From: Kibdelosporangium philippinense
GTDB taxonomy: Bacteria; Actinomycetota; Actinomycetes; Mycobacteriales; Pseudonocardiaceae
Direction: 5' to 3'
Length of the DNA stretch: 64,000 nt
NCBI RefSeq assembly: GCF_021390435.2
Contig: NZ_JAJVCN010000003.1
Coordinates: 2,113,501 to 2,177,500 of the forward strand
A program made the translations under genes and the position numbers. A model generated the notes under the pieces. The model was given only the letters and a program-made list of their open reading frames with translations. It was not told the DNA's origin and ran no database searches. Each line of letters opens with the position of its first letter. Position 1 is the stretch's first letter. This document shows, one piece after another, positions 50,830 through 59,853 of the stretch.

Positions 50830-51255
50830 TCAAACCGTGGCGACAACCGTGACTTCGATATTTCCCCGCGTGGCGTGCGAGTACGGGCAGACCTGGTGCG
50901 CACCGACGACCAGCTGGTCGGCCTGGCCCTGCTCGAGTCCTGGCAGGTGAGCGGTCAGCTTGACCGACAGGACGAACCGGCCGCTGTCGTCCTTGTTCAG
51001 CGTCACGGCCGCCGTGACGTTCGTCTCAGGGACGTCGACCTTGGCCTGCCGGGCGACCAGGCGCAGCGCGCTGTGGAAGCACGCCGAGTAGCCCGCGGCG
51101 AACAGCTGCTCCGGGTTGGTGTGCGCGCCGCCGGGGCCGCCCATCTCCTTCGGTGTGGCCAGCTTCTCGTCGATCACGCCGTCGGACGAGACGACCTCGC
51201 CGTTGCGTCCGTCCCCTGTGGATGTTGCTTCGGCTGTGTACAGCGCCTGTGCCAT
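50830..51255 (-). CDS. ohr: Organic hydroperoxide reductase Ohr
   Basis: 141 residues. Catalytic cysteines in GYSACFHSALRLV (about residue 59) and HQVCPYSHATRGNIEV (near residue 123), the second with the CPYSHATRGN pattern diagnostic of Ohr rather than OsmC. Ala/Gly N-terminus ALYTAEATSTGDGRNG is standard. It reduces lipid and organic peroxides using lipoylated partners. Upstream of dps on the same strand. Confidence 0.92.
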   Translation of the reverse strand: MAQALYTAEATSTGDGRNGEVVSSDGVIDEKLATPKEMGGPGGAHTNPEQLFAAGYSACFHSALRLVARQAKVDVPETNVTAAVTLNKDDSGRFVLSVKLTAHLPGLEQGQADQLVVGAHQVCPYSHATRGNIEVTVVATV

Positions 51256-51301
51256 GGGTTCGCCTCTCCAAGTCAGTACCTAGCGCCACCCACGCTAGTG
51301 G

Positions 51302-51856
51302 TCACCGGCTTTGGGCGAACTCCACGACTTGGCGCCCGATCGTGCGCAGCGACGTGGCCACCGACTCGCTGGAACATTCGCCCGCGCCGTCGAAACGCAC
51401 TTCGGCCGAGTTTATCGCGGAGCCGAGCGGGGTCGGCCAGCCGCGCAGTGCGTGCACGATCGACCGCAGCGATGTGAGGGTCGTAACGGCGGCCTGCCAG
51501 CCCTGCGCGGTCGCCACACAGCCGACCGCGCGACCGTCCAGGTACACGCGCTCGTCTTCACGAAGATCTTCGATGTAATCCAAGGCGTTCTTGATCAACC
51601 CGGAGATGGTGCCGTGGTAGCCGGGCGAGACGAGCACGACGCCGTCGGCTTCGCGGATGTACTTCACGAGCCTGCGCGCCTTGTCCGAACGTTCGGGGAC
51701 AGCCGGGTCGTAGAACGGCAGCACGAGGTCGTCGCCGGTGATCACCGTCGTTTTGGCGCCGAGCTCCTCGGCACCGGCCAACGCGAGCCGCAGGGCCCGC
51801 TCGGACTGCGAGTTCTCTCGTAGGGAACCGCCGACTCCCACCACATGTATGGCCAC
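51302..51856 (-). CDS. NADPH-dependent FMN reductase
   Basis: 184 residues. Flavodoxin-like fold: GVGGSLRENSQSERALRLAL binds the FMN phosphate, VLVSPGYHGTISGLIKNALDY is the second FMN loop. Family members reduce FMN, quinones or azo compounds with NAD(P)H; the exact acceptor is unclear. It is divergent from the esterase gene at 51931. Confidence 0.87.
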   Translation of the reverse strand: MAIHVVGVGGSLRENSQSERALRLALAGAEELGAKTTVITGDDLVLPFYDPAVPERSDKARRLVKYIREADGVVLVSPGYHGTISGLIKNALDYIEDLREDERVYLDGRAVGCVATAQGWQAAVTTLTSLRSIVHALRGWPTPLGSAINSAEVRFDGAGECSSESVATSLRTIGRQVVEFAQSR

Positions 51857-51930
51857 GTTCCGAGCTTAGGACTTCAAGTTGGGTTGAGTTCCACTCCCAC
51901 AGCCGAACTTACTGACAGTAGGATCGCGTG

Positions 51931-52992
51931 ATGCCGCTCTCGACGATCGCTCTGCAGGGCGCCGCGCTTCGTGCCCTCTACCGCCTCCCTCGCCGTATTC
52001 GCAGGTTGATCGCGGGTGCGCCGATCCGCCTCGATGATCAAGAGCTCGCATTGGACGCGCAGTTGTTCCTGCGTGCCCGGGAGTTGTCGACGCTTCCGGC
52101 ACTGTCCAAAGGCACCCCGGAAAAAGCACGCCGTGACCTCGACAAGGGCGCGGCGATCGCGGCCGGGGAGCCGATCGAGCCGGTGGCCGTCCGCGAGCTG
52201 ACGATCGACGGGACGATCCCCGCGCGGCTCTACCAGCCCGATGAGCTGCCCGAAGGCTCGCCGTTGCTGGTGTTCTTCCACGGTGGCGGGTTCACCATTG
52301 GCAGCATCACGTCGCACGACAACACCTGCCGGTTCCTGGCGAAGCACGCACGAGTGCGGGTGCTGTCGGTGGGCTACCGGCTGGCGCCCGAGCATCCGTT
52401 TCCCGACGGAGTCGACGATGCAGTCGCCGCATTCAAGTACGCGCACGCCAACGCGGCAGAGCTCGGCGCGGACCCGGCGGCGATCGCGGTCGGCGGCGAC
52501 AGCGCGGGCGGCAACCTCGCGACGGTCGTCTCGCAACTGACCACGCGTGCGGGCGGCCCGAAGCCCGCGTTCCAGCTGCTGCTCTATCCGTCGGCGGACG
52601 CGACCAGCGAGACCAGGTCGAAGCAGCTGTTCGCCAAGGGCTTCTTCCTGACCAGGGACGACATGGACTGGTTCATGGGTCACTACGCCAGGACCGAGCA
52701 GGACAAGCAGGACCCGCGCTACTCACCGGGACTGGCCACGGACCTGTCCGGGATGCCGCCCGCGTACATCGCGACCGCGGGCTTCGACCCGCTGCGTGAC
52801 GAGGGTGAGGCCTACGCCGAGTCACTGAGGAAGGCCGGCGTGCCCGTCGTGTTGACGAGACACGCCGATCTGATCCACGGATACGCCAATTTCCTCGCTA
52901 TTGGAACTCGTTTTCGAGAAGCGATGTTCGAAGCCGCCGCCGTTTTGCGTGTCGGCCTGGAAATCAGCCCAAAGGAATCGGTAGGAGAATGA
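51931..52992 (+). CDS. HSL-type alpha/beta hydrolase (esterase/lipase)
   Basis: 353 residues from ATG 51931 (GTG 51928 is equally possible). Hormone-sensitive-lipase family motifs: VFFHGGGFTIGS (HGGG oxyanion hole), AVGGDSAGGNLATVV (nucleophile Ser), AGFDPLRDEGEAYAE (Asp) and LIHGYANF (His). The N-terminal cap region is helical. It hydrolyses short-chain esters; the physiological substrate is unknown. Terminated by a hairpin at 52995. Confidence 0.9.
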   Translation: MPLSTIALQGAALRALYRLPRRIRRLIAGAPIRLDDQELALDAQLFLRARELSTLPALSKGTPEKARRDLDKGAAIAAGEPIEPVAVRELTIDGTIPARLYQPDELPEGSPLLVFFHGGGFTIGSITSHDNTCRFLAKHARVRVLSVGYRLAPEHPFPDGVDDAVAAFKYAHANAAELGADPAAIAVGGDSAGGNLATVVSQLTTRAGGPKPAFQLLLYPSADATSETRSKQLFAKGFFLTRDDMDWFMGHYARTEQDKQDPRYSPGLATDLSGMPPAYIATAGFDPLRDEGEAYAESLRKAGVPVVLTRHADLIHGYANFLAIGTRFREAMFEAAAVLRVGLEISPKESVGE

Positions 52993-52994
52993 CC

Positions 52995-53028
52995 GAATGC
53001 CCGGCGCGGAAAAACGCGCCGGACATTC
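52995..53028. terminator. Bidirectional terminator between esterase and secreted protein genes
   Basis: GAATG-CCCGGCGCG and CGCGCCGG-ACATTC around the loop GAAAAA; serves two convergent genes. Confidence 0.7.
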
Positions 53029-53040
53029 ACTTCGGGTCCG

Positions 53041-53565
53041 TCAGGGGGCGACGGGAGCGACCGGAAGCGGCGGGATCGGCAGCGGTGGCAGCGGCACGGG
53101 GATCGGCAGGCCGCCAAGCAGGCTGGAGACCAGGTCGAGCAGGGTCTGCAGCAGCGAGGTGAGCAGTGCGGTCACCCCGGACAGCAGGTCGAGACCCGGA
53201 AGGCCCTTCGCGGTGCCGTCCGGCATTCCGGCCAGCTTGCCTGCCAGTTCGGTGTTCAAGTCGTTGGCCTTGACCGAGTTGTCCCTGGTCTCCGCGCGGG
53301 TGGCCCACTCGTCGGTCCTGGTCACCAACGCGTCGAGCACGCCGTCGAGCTCGGTGACGTTGCCCTTCACACCGGCGACGTCGCCGGCCTCGTATGCGGA
53401 CTTCAGCTGGTCGTGCATGCGCTGCACAGTCTTGGCGGCCACCTCGGGGTCAGCCGTGGCGGTCCAGCCGGAGCCGTGCCAGTCATCGGCGGAGGCTCCT
53501 CCGGCCAGCGCGATCATGCTGCCGACTACGACGACGGCGAGCTTTTTGACGAATCCCATTCTCAT
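53041..53565 (-). CDS. Secreted cysteine-free protein with Pro-rich tail
   Basis: 174 residues from ATG 53565, chosen for its GGGGAGGAG site; upstream in-frame codons lack one. The signal peptide is MRMGFVKKLAVVVVGSMIAL...GGASA. The mature part is helical (AAKTVQRMHDQLKSAYEAGD, GNVTELDGVLDALVTRTDEW), then a hydrophobic Leu-rich stretch (LLTSLLQTLLDLVSSLLGG) and a Pro tail (IPVPLPPLPIPPLPVAP). No family recognised. It may be a cell-wall-associated helical protein. Confidence 0.65.
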   Translation of the reverse strand: MRMGFVKKLAVVVVGSMIALAGGASADDWHGSGWTATADPEVAAKTVQRMHDQLKSAYEAGDVAGVKGNVTELDGVLDALVTRTDEWATRAETRDNSVKANDLNTELAGKLAGMPDGTAKGLPGLDLLSGVTALLTSLLQTLLDLVSSLLGGLPIPVPLPPLPIPPLPVAPVAP

Positions 53566-53958
53566 TCTCGACTCCTCCCCCCGCTCAAATGATGACGTAG
53601 CCAACAATGAGCGGACTCCGCTAGTACCGGAACATAGTCACCAGCCTGCGGCAGGCTCGCCAGAGTTCTTTACCAACCGGGTAATCGGCGATTTACGGTC
53701 GGTAATCGGATTACCGGCGTAGATCAACTAGTTCCGACACGGACCGGGACGCAGGACGGGAAAGTGATCACGGACCGGCGCCAGACACGCCCGGCTCACG
53801 GGCGCTGAACAGTCACGACGGAGCGAACCCTCACCCGGGTGAGTGAAATCGGCATTGGTAGCCGTGAGGGCCGAGTTACCGGCGTTCAACGCCGTGAAGG
53901 CAAAACGGCCCGGCGAGCGAGGGGCTCACCGGGCCGTTCTTCCTCGTGGTGGGAGGGT
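53566..53958. other. Gap between secreted protein gene and furA
   Basis: No gene. A perfect palindrome GGTAATC-G-GATTACC at 53701-53715 lies 136 bases upstream of the 53565 gene, and a second half site GGTAATCGG lies at 53680-53688. A hairpin at 53902-53940 terminates furA. Confidence 0.4.
53902..53940. terminator. Terminator of furA
   Basis: AACGGCCCGG and CCGGGCCGTT with A-rich sequence on the left, so on the minus strand the hairpin is followed by TTTT-like sequence just downstream of the furA stop. Confidence 0.75.
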
Positions 53959-54405
53959 CTAGCGCGGATCAGGGTCGCCGCAGCCTGGGCACAGGCCCCA
54001 GAACACGACCTCCGCCTCGTCGACGACGAAGCCAGCCGACTCCCCTGGCGTCAGGCAGGGCGCCGGGCCTGCGACACAGTCGACGTCTTCGGTACGACCG
54101 CATTGGCGGCAGACAAGATGGTGGTGGTTGTCCCCGGTGCGGGTCTCGAACCGGGCCGGATGCCCGGCCGGCTCGATCCGCCGGACCAGGTTGGCGCTGG
54201 TGAATACGTTCAACACGTCGTACACCGCCTGAGTGGACACGGAACCCAACAGCTCCCGCACCCCGCTGGCGACCTGGTCGGCGGTGGCGTGCGGACGCTG
54301 GCTCAGCATGGTGAGCACCGCCAACCTCGGAGCCGTCACACGCAGACCGGAGGCCTTCAGCTGGTCGCGCAGCCGCGCTCGGTCCGGAGTAGTCGGTGTC
54401 GCCAT
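53959..54405 (-). CDS. furA: FurA-type ferric uptake/peroxide regulator
   Basis: 148 residues from ATG 54405. The N-terminal winged helix (RVTAPRLAVLTMLSQRPHATADQV, VSTQAVYDVLNVFTSANLVRRI) precedes the metal-binding end: DNHHHLVCRQCGRTEDVDC and WGLCPGCGDPDP. Length and motifs match the mycobacterial FurA that represses katG. No katG follows here, so the target must lie elsewhere. The upstream AT-rich palindrome at 54431-54456 is a probable autoregulatory site. Confidence 0.88.
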   Translation of the reverse strand: MATPTTPDRARLRDQLKASGLRVTAPRLAVLTMLSQRPHATADQVASGVRELLGSVSTQAVYDVLNVFTSANLVRRIEPAGHPARFETRTGDNHHHLVCRQCGRTEDVDCVAGPAPCLTPGESAGFVVDEAEVVFWGLCPGCGDPDPR

Positions 54406-54430
54406 CACTGCCACCTCACCACGTTATCTG

Positions 54431-54456
54431 GAACGAGTCAATAAAACGACTCGTTC
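54431..54456. promoter_or_regulatory. FurA operator-like palindrome
   Basis: GAACGAGTC and GACTCGTTC, perfect 9-bp arms with the AT-rich spacer AATAAAAC, 26 bases before the furA start. Confidence 0.6.
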
Positions 54457-54593
54457 GGGCAACCGCAGGGTGGTTCCCACCACTAGGGTGGCCCCGACCG
54501 AGCTGGTCTAGACCTCCTCCATTCGTGTGATTGCGAAGAACCGGCCGAAACTCGGTTGCCTGGTGGGGTAATCAGATGATCCCCTGACTGTCT

Positions 54594-55781
54594 GTGGAGA
54601 GATATCAGAAGCTGTTCGCCCTGCCGGGTGTCCGGTCTCTCCTGATCTTGATCTTCCTCACCAGGATCCCGGTCGCGGCCGCCGGAATGACGCTGACCTT
54701 GCACGTCGTTCTCGGGCTCGGCCACGGTTACGGCGCGGCGGGCCTGGTCGGCGGCGCCGTGACAATCGGCATCGCGATCGGCGCGCCGCTCTACGGCCGG
54801 TTCATCGACCGATTCGGCCTGCGCAGGGCACTGATGATCACAACCGTCGCCGAGACCGCGTTCTGGGCGACCGCACCGCTGATGCCATATCCAGTGCTGC
54901 TGCCGGTGGCGTTTCTCAGCGGACTGCTCGCCATCCAACCGATGTCTATCGGCAGGCAGGCGGTCGCCGCGCTCGTACCGGAAGCCCAGCGCCGCACGGC
55001 CTACTCGCTCGACTCGATCTCGGTCGAACTGTGTTTCATGATCGGCCCGGTGGTCGGCGTGGCACTGGCAACACAGGTCTCCACGTCGGTCGCTTTGCTC
55101 GTGCTCGCAGCAGGGTTCCTGGCGACCGGTGTCTCGCTGTCCGTCTACAACCCACCGCTTCGCGGCTCTGACGAGTCGACGACCACGGACCGTCCACCGA
55201 GACGTGAATGGCTGACGCGGAGCCTTGTGGGCGTGCTGCTGGTCGGATTCGGCGCGACGTTCGTGATGTCCGGCACCGAAGTCACGATGATCGCGGTGCT
55301 ACGGCTGCACAACGAAGTCGAGTGGGCAGGCGCGGCGACAGTGATCTTGGCGCTGGCGTCGATCATCGGCGGAATCGTGCACGGCGCCGTCCGCAAGTCG
55401 TTGCCACAGGTCGTATTGATGGCTTTGCTTGGCGCGTTGACCATGCCGGTGCTATTCGCGGACGGCGGCACGTGGTGGATTCTCGCGCTCGCACTCGCGC
55501 CGGCCAGCGCGATGTGCGCACCTGCCATCGCATCAACGGGAGAGCGAGTCGCTCAGTTCGTTCCCGTTGCTGTGCGCGGGGAAGCGACGGGGCTGCAGAG
55601 TTCGGCGTTCACCTGTGGTGTCGCGCTGGGCTCCCCGGCGGTCGGCTTTGTGGTCGACCACAGCGGATCGCCGGGTTGGGGCTTCGTCGGCGCCGGTGCC
55701 GGCGGACTGATCATCGCCGTTTGCGCGGCTGTGCTCGTCCGCCGGACACCGGCCCCCGTTTCCGCAGCTCTCGCCTCGTGA
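54594..55781 (+). CDS. MFS efflux-type transporter
   Basis: 395 residues, about 12 membrane segments; GTG 54594. Motif GRFIDRFGLRRALMITTV lies between TM2 and TM3, and YSLDSISVELCFMIGPVVG after TM5 resembles the MFS gene at 17836. It is probably a drug or metabolite exporter. The stop TGA (55779-55781) lies inside the palindromic terminator that IS copy 2 interrupts. Confidence 0.83.
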   Translation: MERYQKLFALPGVRSLLILIFLTRIPVAAAGMTLTLHVVLGLGHGYGAAGLVGGAVTIGIAIGAPLYGRFIDRFGLRRALMITTVAETAFWATAPLMPYPVLLPVAFLSGLLAIQPMSIGRQAVAALVPEAQRRTAYSLDSISVELCFMIGPVVGVALATQVSTSVALLVLAAGFLATGVSLSVYNPPLRGSDESTTTDRPPRREWLTRSLVGVLLVGFGATFVMSGTEVTMIAVLRLHNEVEWAGAATVILALASIIGGIVHGAVRKSLPQVVLMALLGALTMPVLFADGGTWWILALALAPASAMCAPAIASTGERVAQFVPVAVRGEATGLQSSAFTCGVALGSPAVGFVVDHSGSPGWGFVGAGAGGLIIAVCAAVLVRRTPAPVSAALAS

Positions 55782-55795
55782 GTGTTTTCGCCGGT
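55776..55795. terminator. Left part of the dispersed palindromic terminator, split by IS copy 2
   Basis: TCGTGAGTGTTTTCGCCGGT, then the IS, then CCGGTTAGAACCGGCG...CACTCACGA at 57381-57409. It sat between the convergent MFS and asd genes and contained both stop codons. Confidence 0.85.
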
Positions 55796-57380
55796 CTGGT
55801 GTTTTAACGTTCCGGGTGGTTGATCTTTGACATGGAGGCGGCCACCGCTCGATGATCTTGGTTCCTTCCACAGAACTTTGATCACGAAAGCGGTGGCCGT
55901 GTCTGGCAGTGTGCCTGATGGATCCCTTGTAGGCCAACTCCGGCGGCTGCGGCGGTTCCGCCGGGCGGTGTATGAGTCGTTCACGAGGTGGCCGGATGTG
56001 TTGTTCGAGATGGTGGACGCGTTGTTGTGTCATCCGGGCCGGTTGGAGTCGTTGCCGTATCTAAGCTTGGAGCCGGTGTTGCGGCGTGGGCATGGCAGTG
56101 TGTATGCCGCGTTGGATCGGGGCCGGATCGACGCCGCGGTGTTGGCGGGTGTGTTGGCGGGTGTGGTGGATCGGTCCTCGGGGCTGGTGTTCGCGTTGGA
56201 TTGTTCGCAGTGGCCGCGTCCGGATGCGCCGACCAGCCCGGACCGGACGTTGAACTACGACGCGGGCAAGGATGTTGGCGGTGGCAGCGGGGTGGTGACT
56301 CCGGGCTGGTGGTTTCAGTGGCTGGCCGCGACCGGGACGAGCGGTTCGTCGTGGGCGTCGCCGGTGGCGGTGGCGCGTATCGCGGTGGGTGAGAACCACA
56401 ATGTGGTTGCTGTCGGGCAGATCGAGGCGTTGCTGAAGCAGGTGGCTGCCGACCGGGACCCGGACGGTGGTGATGATGGTGGTGGTCTGGTTCCGATTGT
56501 GTGTGCTGACGGGGACTACAGCCCGGTGTATCTGGGTGGCCGGTTGACCGGCGAGCGGGTGCAGATCGTGGTCCGGTTGCGTAAGGACGCGGTGGTGATG
56601 GCCGATCCGCCGCCGCGGGAACCAGGCACGATCGGGCGGCCGCGAGTGCACGGGCCAAAGATGAAACTGTCCGATCGCCGTAGCTGGCGTGACCCGGACG
56701 AATACCTCGCGGTGCCCGCCGAGCCTGGGCGGGCCGCGGTGAGTGTGTCGGTGTGGCATGGGATGCACCCGCGTGCCTCGGAATCGGCGGCACTGCGGGA
56801 ACCTGGCTACCGGCCCGGGTACTCCCGCCCGGTGACCCGGGGCAGTGTGGTCTGGGTGTGTTCGGCCGACCCGGCGTACCCGCCGATGTGGTTGTTCTGG
56901 ACCGGGCCTGAGGGCTCGTTCGATCTTGACCGGGTGTGGCGGGCGTATCTGCGCCGTTACGGCATCGAGCACCTCTTCCGGTTCCTCAAGCAATACCTGG
57001 CTTGGACCCGCCCTCGAGTGCGTGGCCCCGAGCAAGCCGAGCGGTGGAGTTGGCTGGTGGCTGTGGCTTATGTTCACCTGGTCCTGGCGCGTGGGCTCAT
57101 CGCCGATCAGCGACTGTCCTGGGAACGACGCCGGGGACCGCTCAGCCCGCTACGGGTCAAACGCGGGTTTCGTGGGCTTCACCCGCGCCTGGGATCTCCG
57201 GCGAAACCGCGAAAACCTTCACGGCCCGGTCCGGGCCGCCCGACAGGGCATACATCCATCCCCGCGACGCGGCATCGCATCGTCCGTCCAGTGACAAAAA
57301 CCTAAACCCAGCAACGAAAGCAGGGCCGCCGCTCCGCGACGGCCCTGCCCACCATGCCCTCACAACGTTAAAACACCAGA
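55796..57380 (+). mobile_element. Insertion sequence with 16-bp inverted ends, copy 2
   Basis: 1,585 bp, identical in structure to 9680-11264; ends CTGGTGTTTTAACGTT and its inverse. Target repeat CCGGT at 55791-55795 and 57381-57385, the left-arm counterpart of the CCGGC used by copy 1. Confidence 0.9.
55899..57305 (+). CDS. DDE transposase of an IS4/IS701-like family, second copy
   Basis: Same 468-residue protein as at 9783-11189, with the same three acidic motif blocks. Identity at the DNA level across the whole ORF is consistent with very recent transposition. Confidence 0.85.
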   Translation: MSGSVPDGSLVGQLRRLRRFRRAVYESFTRWPDVLFEMVDALLCHPGRLESLPYLSLEPVLRRGHGSVYAALDRGRIDAAVLAGVLAGVVDRSSGLVFALDCSQWPRPDAPTSPDRTLNYDAGKDVGGGSGVVTPGWWFQWLAATGTSGSSWASPVAVARIAVGENHNVVAVGQIEALLKQVAADRDPDGGDDGGGLVPIVCADGDYSPVYLGGRLTGERVQIVVRLRKDAVVMADPPPREPGTIGRPRVHGPKMKLSDRRSWRDPDEYLAVPAEPGRAAVSVSVWHGMHPRASESAALREPGYRPGYSRPVTRGSVVWVCSADPAYPPMWLFWTGPEGSFDLDRVWRAYLRRYGIEHLFRFLKQYLAWTRPRVRGPEQAERWSWLVAVAYVHLVLARGLIADQRLSWERRRGPLSPLRVKRGFRGLHPRLGSPAKPRKPSRPGPGRPTGHTSIPATRHRIVRPVTKT

Positions 57381-57403
57381 CCGGTTAGAACCGGCGAAAA
57401 CAC

Positions 57404-58465
57404 TCACGAGGAGGTGACCAGGGCTTCCGCGATCTCGTAGGTGTTCAGCGCGGCGCCCTTGCGCAGGTTGTCGCCGCACACGAAGAAGTCCAGCGTGTTC
57501 GGGAAGTCCAGAGCCTGCCGGACGCGGCCGACGTACGTCGGGTCACCGCCGACGACATCCGCCGGGGTCGGGAACTTGCCCGCCGCCGGGTCGTCGATGA
57601 GTACGACCGACGGCTGCGCCTCGAACACCTCGTGCGCCTCGGCAACGGTCACCGGGTTGGCGAAAGTCGCGTGCACCGCAAGGGAATGCGTCGTCACGAC
57701 CGGGACACGCACGCAGGTCGCCGACACCTTCAGGTCCGGGATCCCCATGATCTTGCGGGCCTCGTTGCGGACCTTCAGCTCCTCGCTCGCCCAGCCGTCT
57801 TCCTTGAGCGAACCGGCCCACGGCACCACGTTCAGCGCCAGCGGCGCGGGGAACGGAGAGTCCTCACTGGACAGTCCGGCGGCCGCGATCACCTCGGCCA
57901 CATCGCCAGCGCGATCGCCAACATGCTTGCCTGCCACGGCTTCCAGCTCCGCGTACAACCGGTCGATGCCAGCCTGGCCCGCACCCGACGCCGCCTGGTA
58001 GGAGGCGACCACGAGCTCGGTGAGCTGGAACCGGCTGTGCAGCGCGCCGAGCGCGGCCATCATCGACAGCGTGGTGCAGTTCGGGTTCGAGATGATCCCG
58101 CGCGGCCGCTCGTTGATCTTGTCGATGTTCACCTCGGGCACGACCAGCGGCACGTCCGAGTCCATCCGGAAGGCGCCGGAGTTGTCCACCGCGATCGCGC
58201 CACGGGCCGCCGCGATCGGCGCCCACTCGGCCGAAATCTCGTCCGGCACGTCGAACATCGCCACGTCGACGCCGTCAAAAGCCTCAGGGGAGATCTCGAT
58301 GACGGTCAGCTCTTCGCCGCGCACGACCATCTTCTTGCCAGCCGAGCGCGCCGAGGCGATCAGCCGGACCTCGCCCCACGGGAAATCGGGGCGGTTGTTC
58401 ATGATGTCGATCATCACGCTGCCGACGGCGCCCGTCGCGCCGACCAGTGCCAGAACCGGCGCCAT
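57404..58465 (-). CDS. asd: Aspartate-semialdehyde dehydrogenase
   Basis: 353 residues. It reduces aspartyl phosphate to aspartate semialdehyde for lysine, threonine, methionine and diaminopimelate. NADP-binding GATGAVGSVMIDIM; catalytic Cys in SNPNCTTLSMM; substrate-binding GIPDLKVSATCVRVPVVTTHS. It starts at the lysC stop (TGATG). Its stop TGA (57404-57406) lies in the palindromic terminator. Confidence 0.96.
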   Translation of the reverse strand: MAPVLALVGATGAVGSVMIDIMNNRPDFPWGEVRLIASARSAGKKMVVRGEELTVIEISPEAFDGVDVAMFDVPDEISAEWAPIAAARGAIAVDNSGAFRMDSDVPLVVPEVNIDKINERPRGIISNPNCTTLSMMAALGALHSRFQLTELVVASYQAASGAGQAGIDRLYAELEAVAGKHVGDRAGDVAEVIAAAGLSSEDSPFPAPLALNVVPWAGSLKEDGWASEELKVRNEARKIMGIPDLKVSATCVRVPVVTTHSLAVHATFANPVTVAEAHEVFEAQPSVVLIDDPAAGKFPTPADVVGGDPTYVGRVRQALDFPNTLDFFVCGDNLRKGAALNTYEIAEALVTSS

Positions 58466-59730
58466 CAGCGACCACTCCCCGCGTACACCACGGCCTCTTC
58501 GTCGCCGCCGAGGTCGAACGCCTCGTGGATCGCGCGCACCGCGGCGTCCAGCTCGGTGTCCCTGATCAGCACCGAGATCCGGATCTCGGAGGTGTTGATG
58601 ATCTCGATGTTCACGCCTGCCTTGGCAAGCGCCTCACAGAACGTCGCCGTCACACCGGGGTGCGAGCGCATGCCCGCGCCGATCAGCGAGACCTTGCCGA
58701 TGTGGTCGTCGTAGAGGACCTGCTCGAAACCCAGCTCGGCGCGGACCTTCTCAAGCGCCGCGACCGCCGTCGGGCCGTTGGCCTTCGACAGCGTGAACGT
58801 GATGTCGGTACGGCCGGTGTGGGTGGACGACACGTTCTGCAAAACCATGTCGATGTCCACGCCGATGTCGGCGATCACCCGGAAGATCGCGGCCGCGACA
58901 CCGAGCTTGTCCGGCACACCGACAACGGTGACCTTCGCTTCGGAACGGTCGTGCGCGACGCCCGTGATCATCGCTTGTTCCACGGAGAGCTCCTCGATCG
59001 TCCCGGTCACCACAGTGCCGGGCTTTTGGTTGAACGACGACCGGACCCGGACCGGCACCCCGTACCGCCGGGCGTATTCGACGCAGCGCAGCATCAGCAC
59101 CTTGGCCCCGCAGGCCGCCATCTCCAGCATCTCCTCGTAGGTGATGCGGTCGAGGTGCTTGGCGTTGGGCACGATCCGCGGGTCAGCGCTGAACACGCCG
59201 TCCACGTCGGTGTAGATCTCGCACACATCGGCGCCGAGGGCGGCCGCGAGGGCCACCGCGGTGGTGTCCGTGCCGCCACGGCCGAGCGTGGTGATCTCGT
59301 TGGTGCCCTGGCTCACACCCTGGAACCCGGCCACGATCGCGATGGCGCCGTCGTCGAGCGCCTCCTGGATCCGGCTCGGGGTCACGTCGATGATGCGCGC
59401 GTTGCCGTGCGCCGCGGTGGTGATCACGCCTGCCTGCGAGCCGGTGTAGGACCGTGCCTCGAGACCGTGCGCGTGAATCGCCATGGCCAGCAGCGACATC
59501 GAGATCCGCTCACCGGACGTGAGCAGCATGTCCAGCTCACGCGCCGGCGGCACCGGGGCGACCTGACCAGCGAGGTCGAGCAGCTCGTCGGTGGTGTCCC
59601 CCATCGCGGAGACCGCCACGACGACGTCGTTGCCCGCCTTCTTGGTTGCCACGATGCGTTCGGCGACCCGTTTTATCCGGTCGGCGTTCTCAACGGAGGA
59701 ACCGCCGTATTTCTGGACAACGAGCGCCAC
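58465..59730 (-). CDS. lysC: Aspartate kinase
   Basis: 421 residues from GTG 59730 with GAGGAGAGG upstream; the long frame to 60750 is antisense to another gene. It phosphorylates aspartate, the first step to lysine/threonine/methionine. VVQKYGGSSVENADRIKRVA binds ATP/aspartate; FQGVSQGTNEITTLGRGGTDTTAVALAAAL follows; two ACT domains fill residues 260-421 for feedback control. An internal start for a beta subunit is likely, as usual in actinomycetes. Cotranscribed with asd. Confidence 0.95.
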   Translation of the reverse strand: MALVVQKYGGSSVENADRIKRVAERIVATKKAGNDVVVAVSAMGDTTDELLDLAGQVAPVPPARELDMLLTSGERISMSLLAMAIHAHGLEARSYTGSQAGVITTAAHGNARIIDVTPSRIQEALDDGAIAIVAGFQGVSQGTNEITTLGRGGTDTTAVALAAALGADVCEIYTDVDGVFSADPRIVPNAKHLDRITYEEMLEMAACGAKVLMLRCVEYARRYGVPVRVRSSFNQKPGTVVTGTIEELSVEQAMITGVAHDRSEAKVTVVGVPDKLGVAAAIFRVIADIGVDIDMVLQNVSSTHTGRTDITFTLSKANGPTAVAALEKVRAELGFEQVLYDDHIGKVSLIGAGMRSHPGVTATFCEALAKAGVNIEIINTSEIRISVLIRDTELDAAVRAIHEAFDLGGDEEAVVYAGSGR

Positions 59731-59853
59731 GCCGCTCAACCCTCTCCTCAATCGCTTCAGACCACGTTGAGGTGAGCCTACCTGCGCTCGGTAGTCGGTT
59801 TTCGACTTCGTGTGGCGCCAACCACTCAGGTCAGGAAGCTTTAGCCTTGTCGC

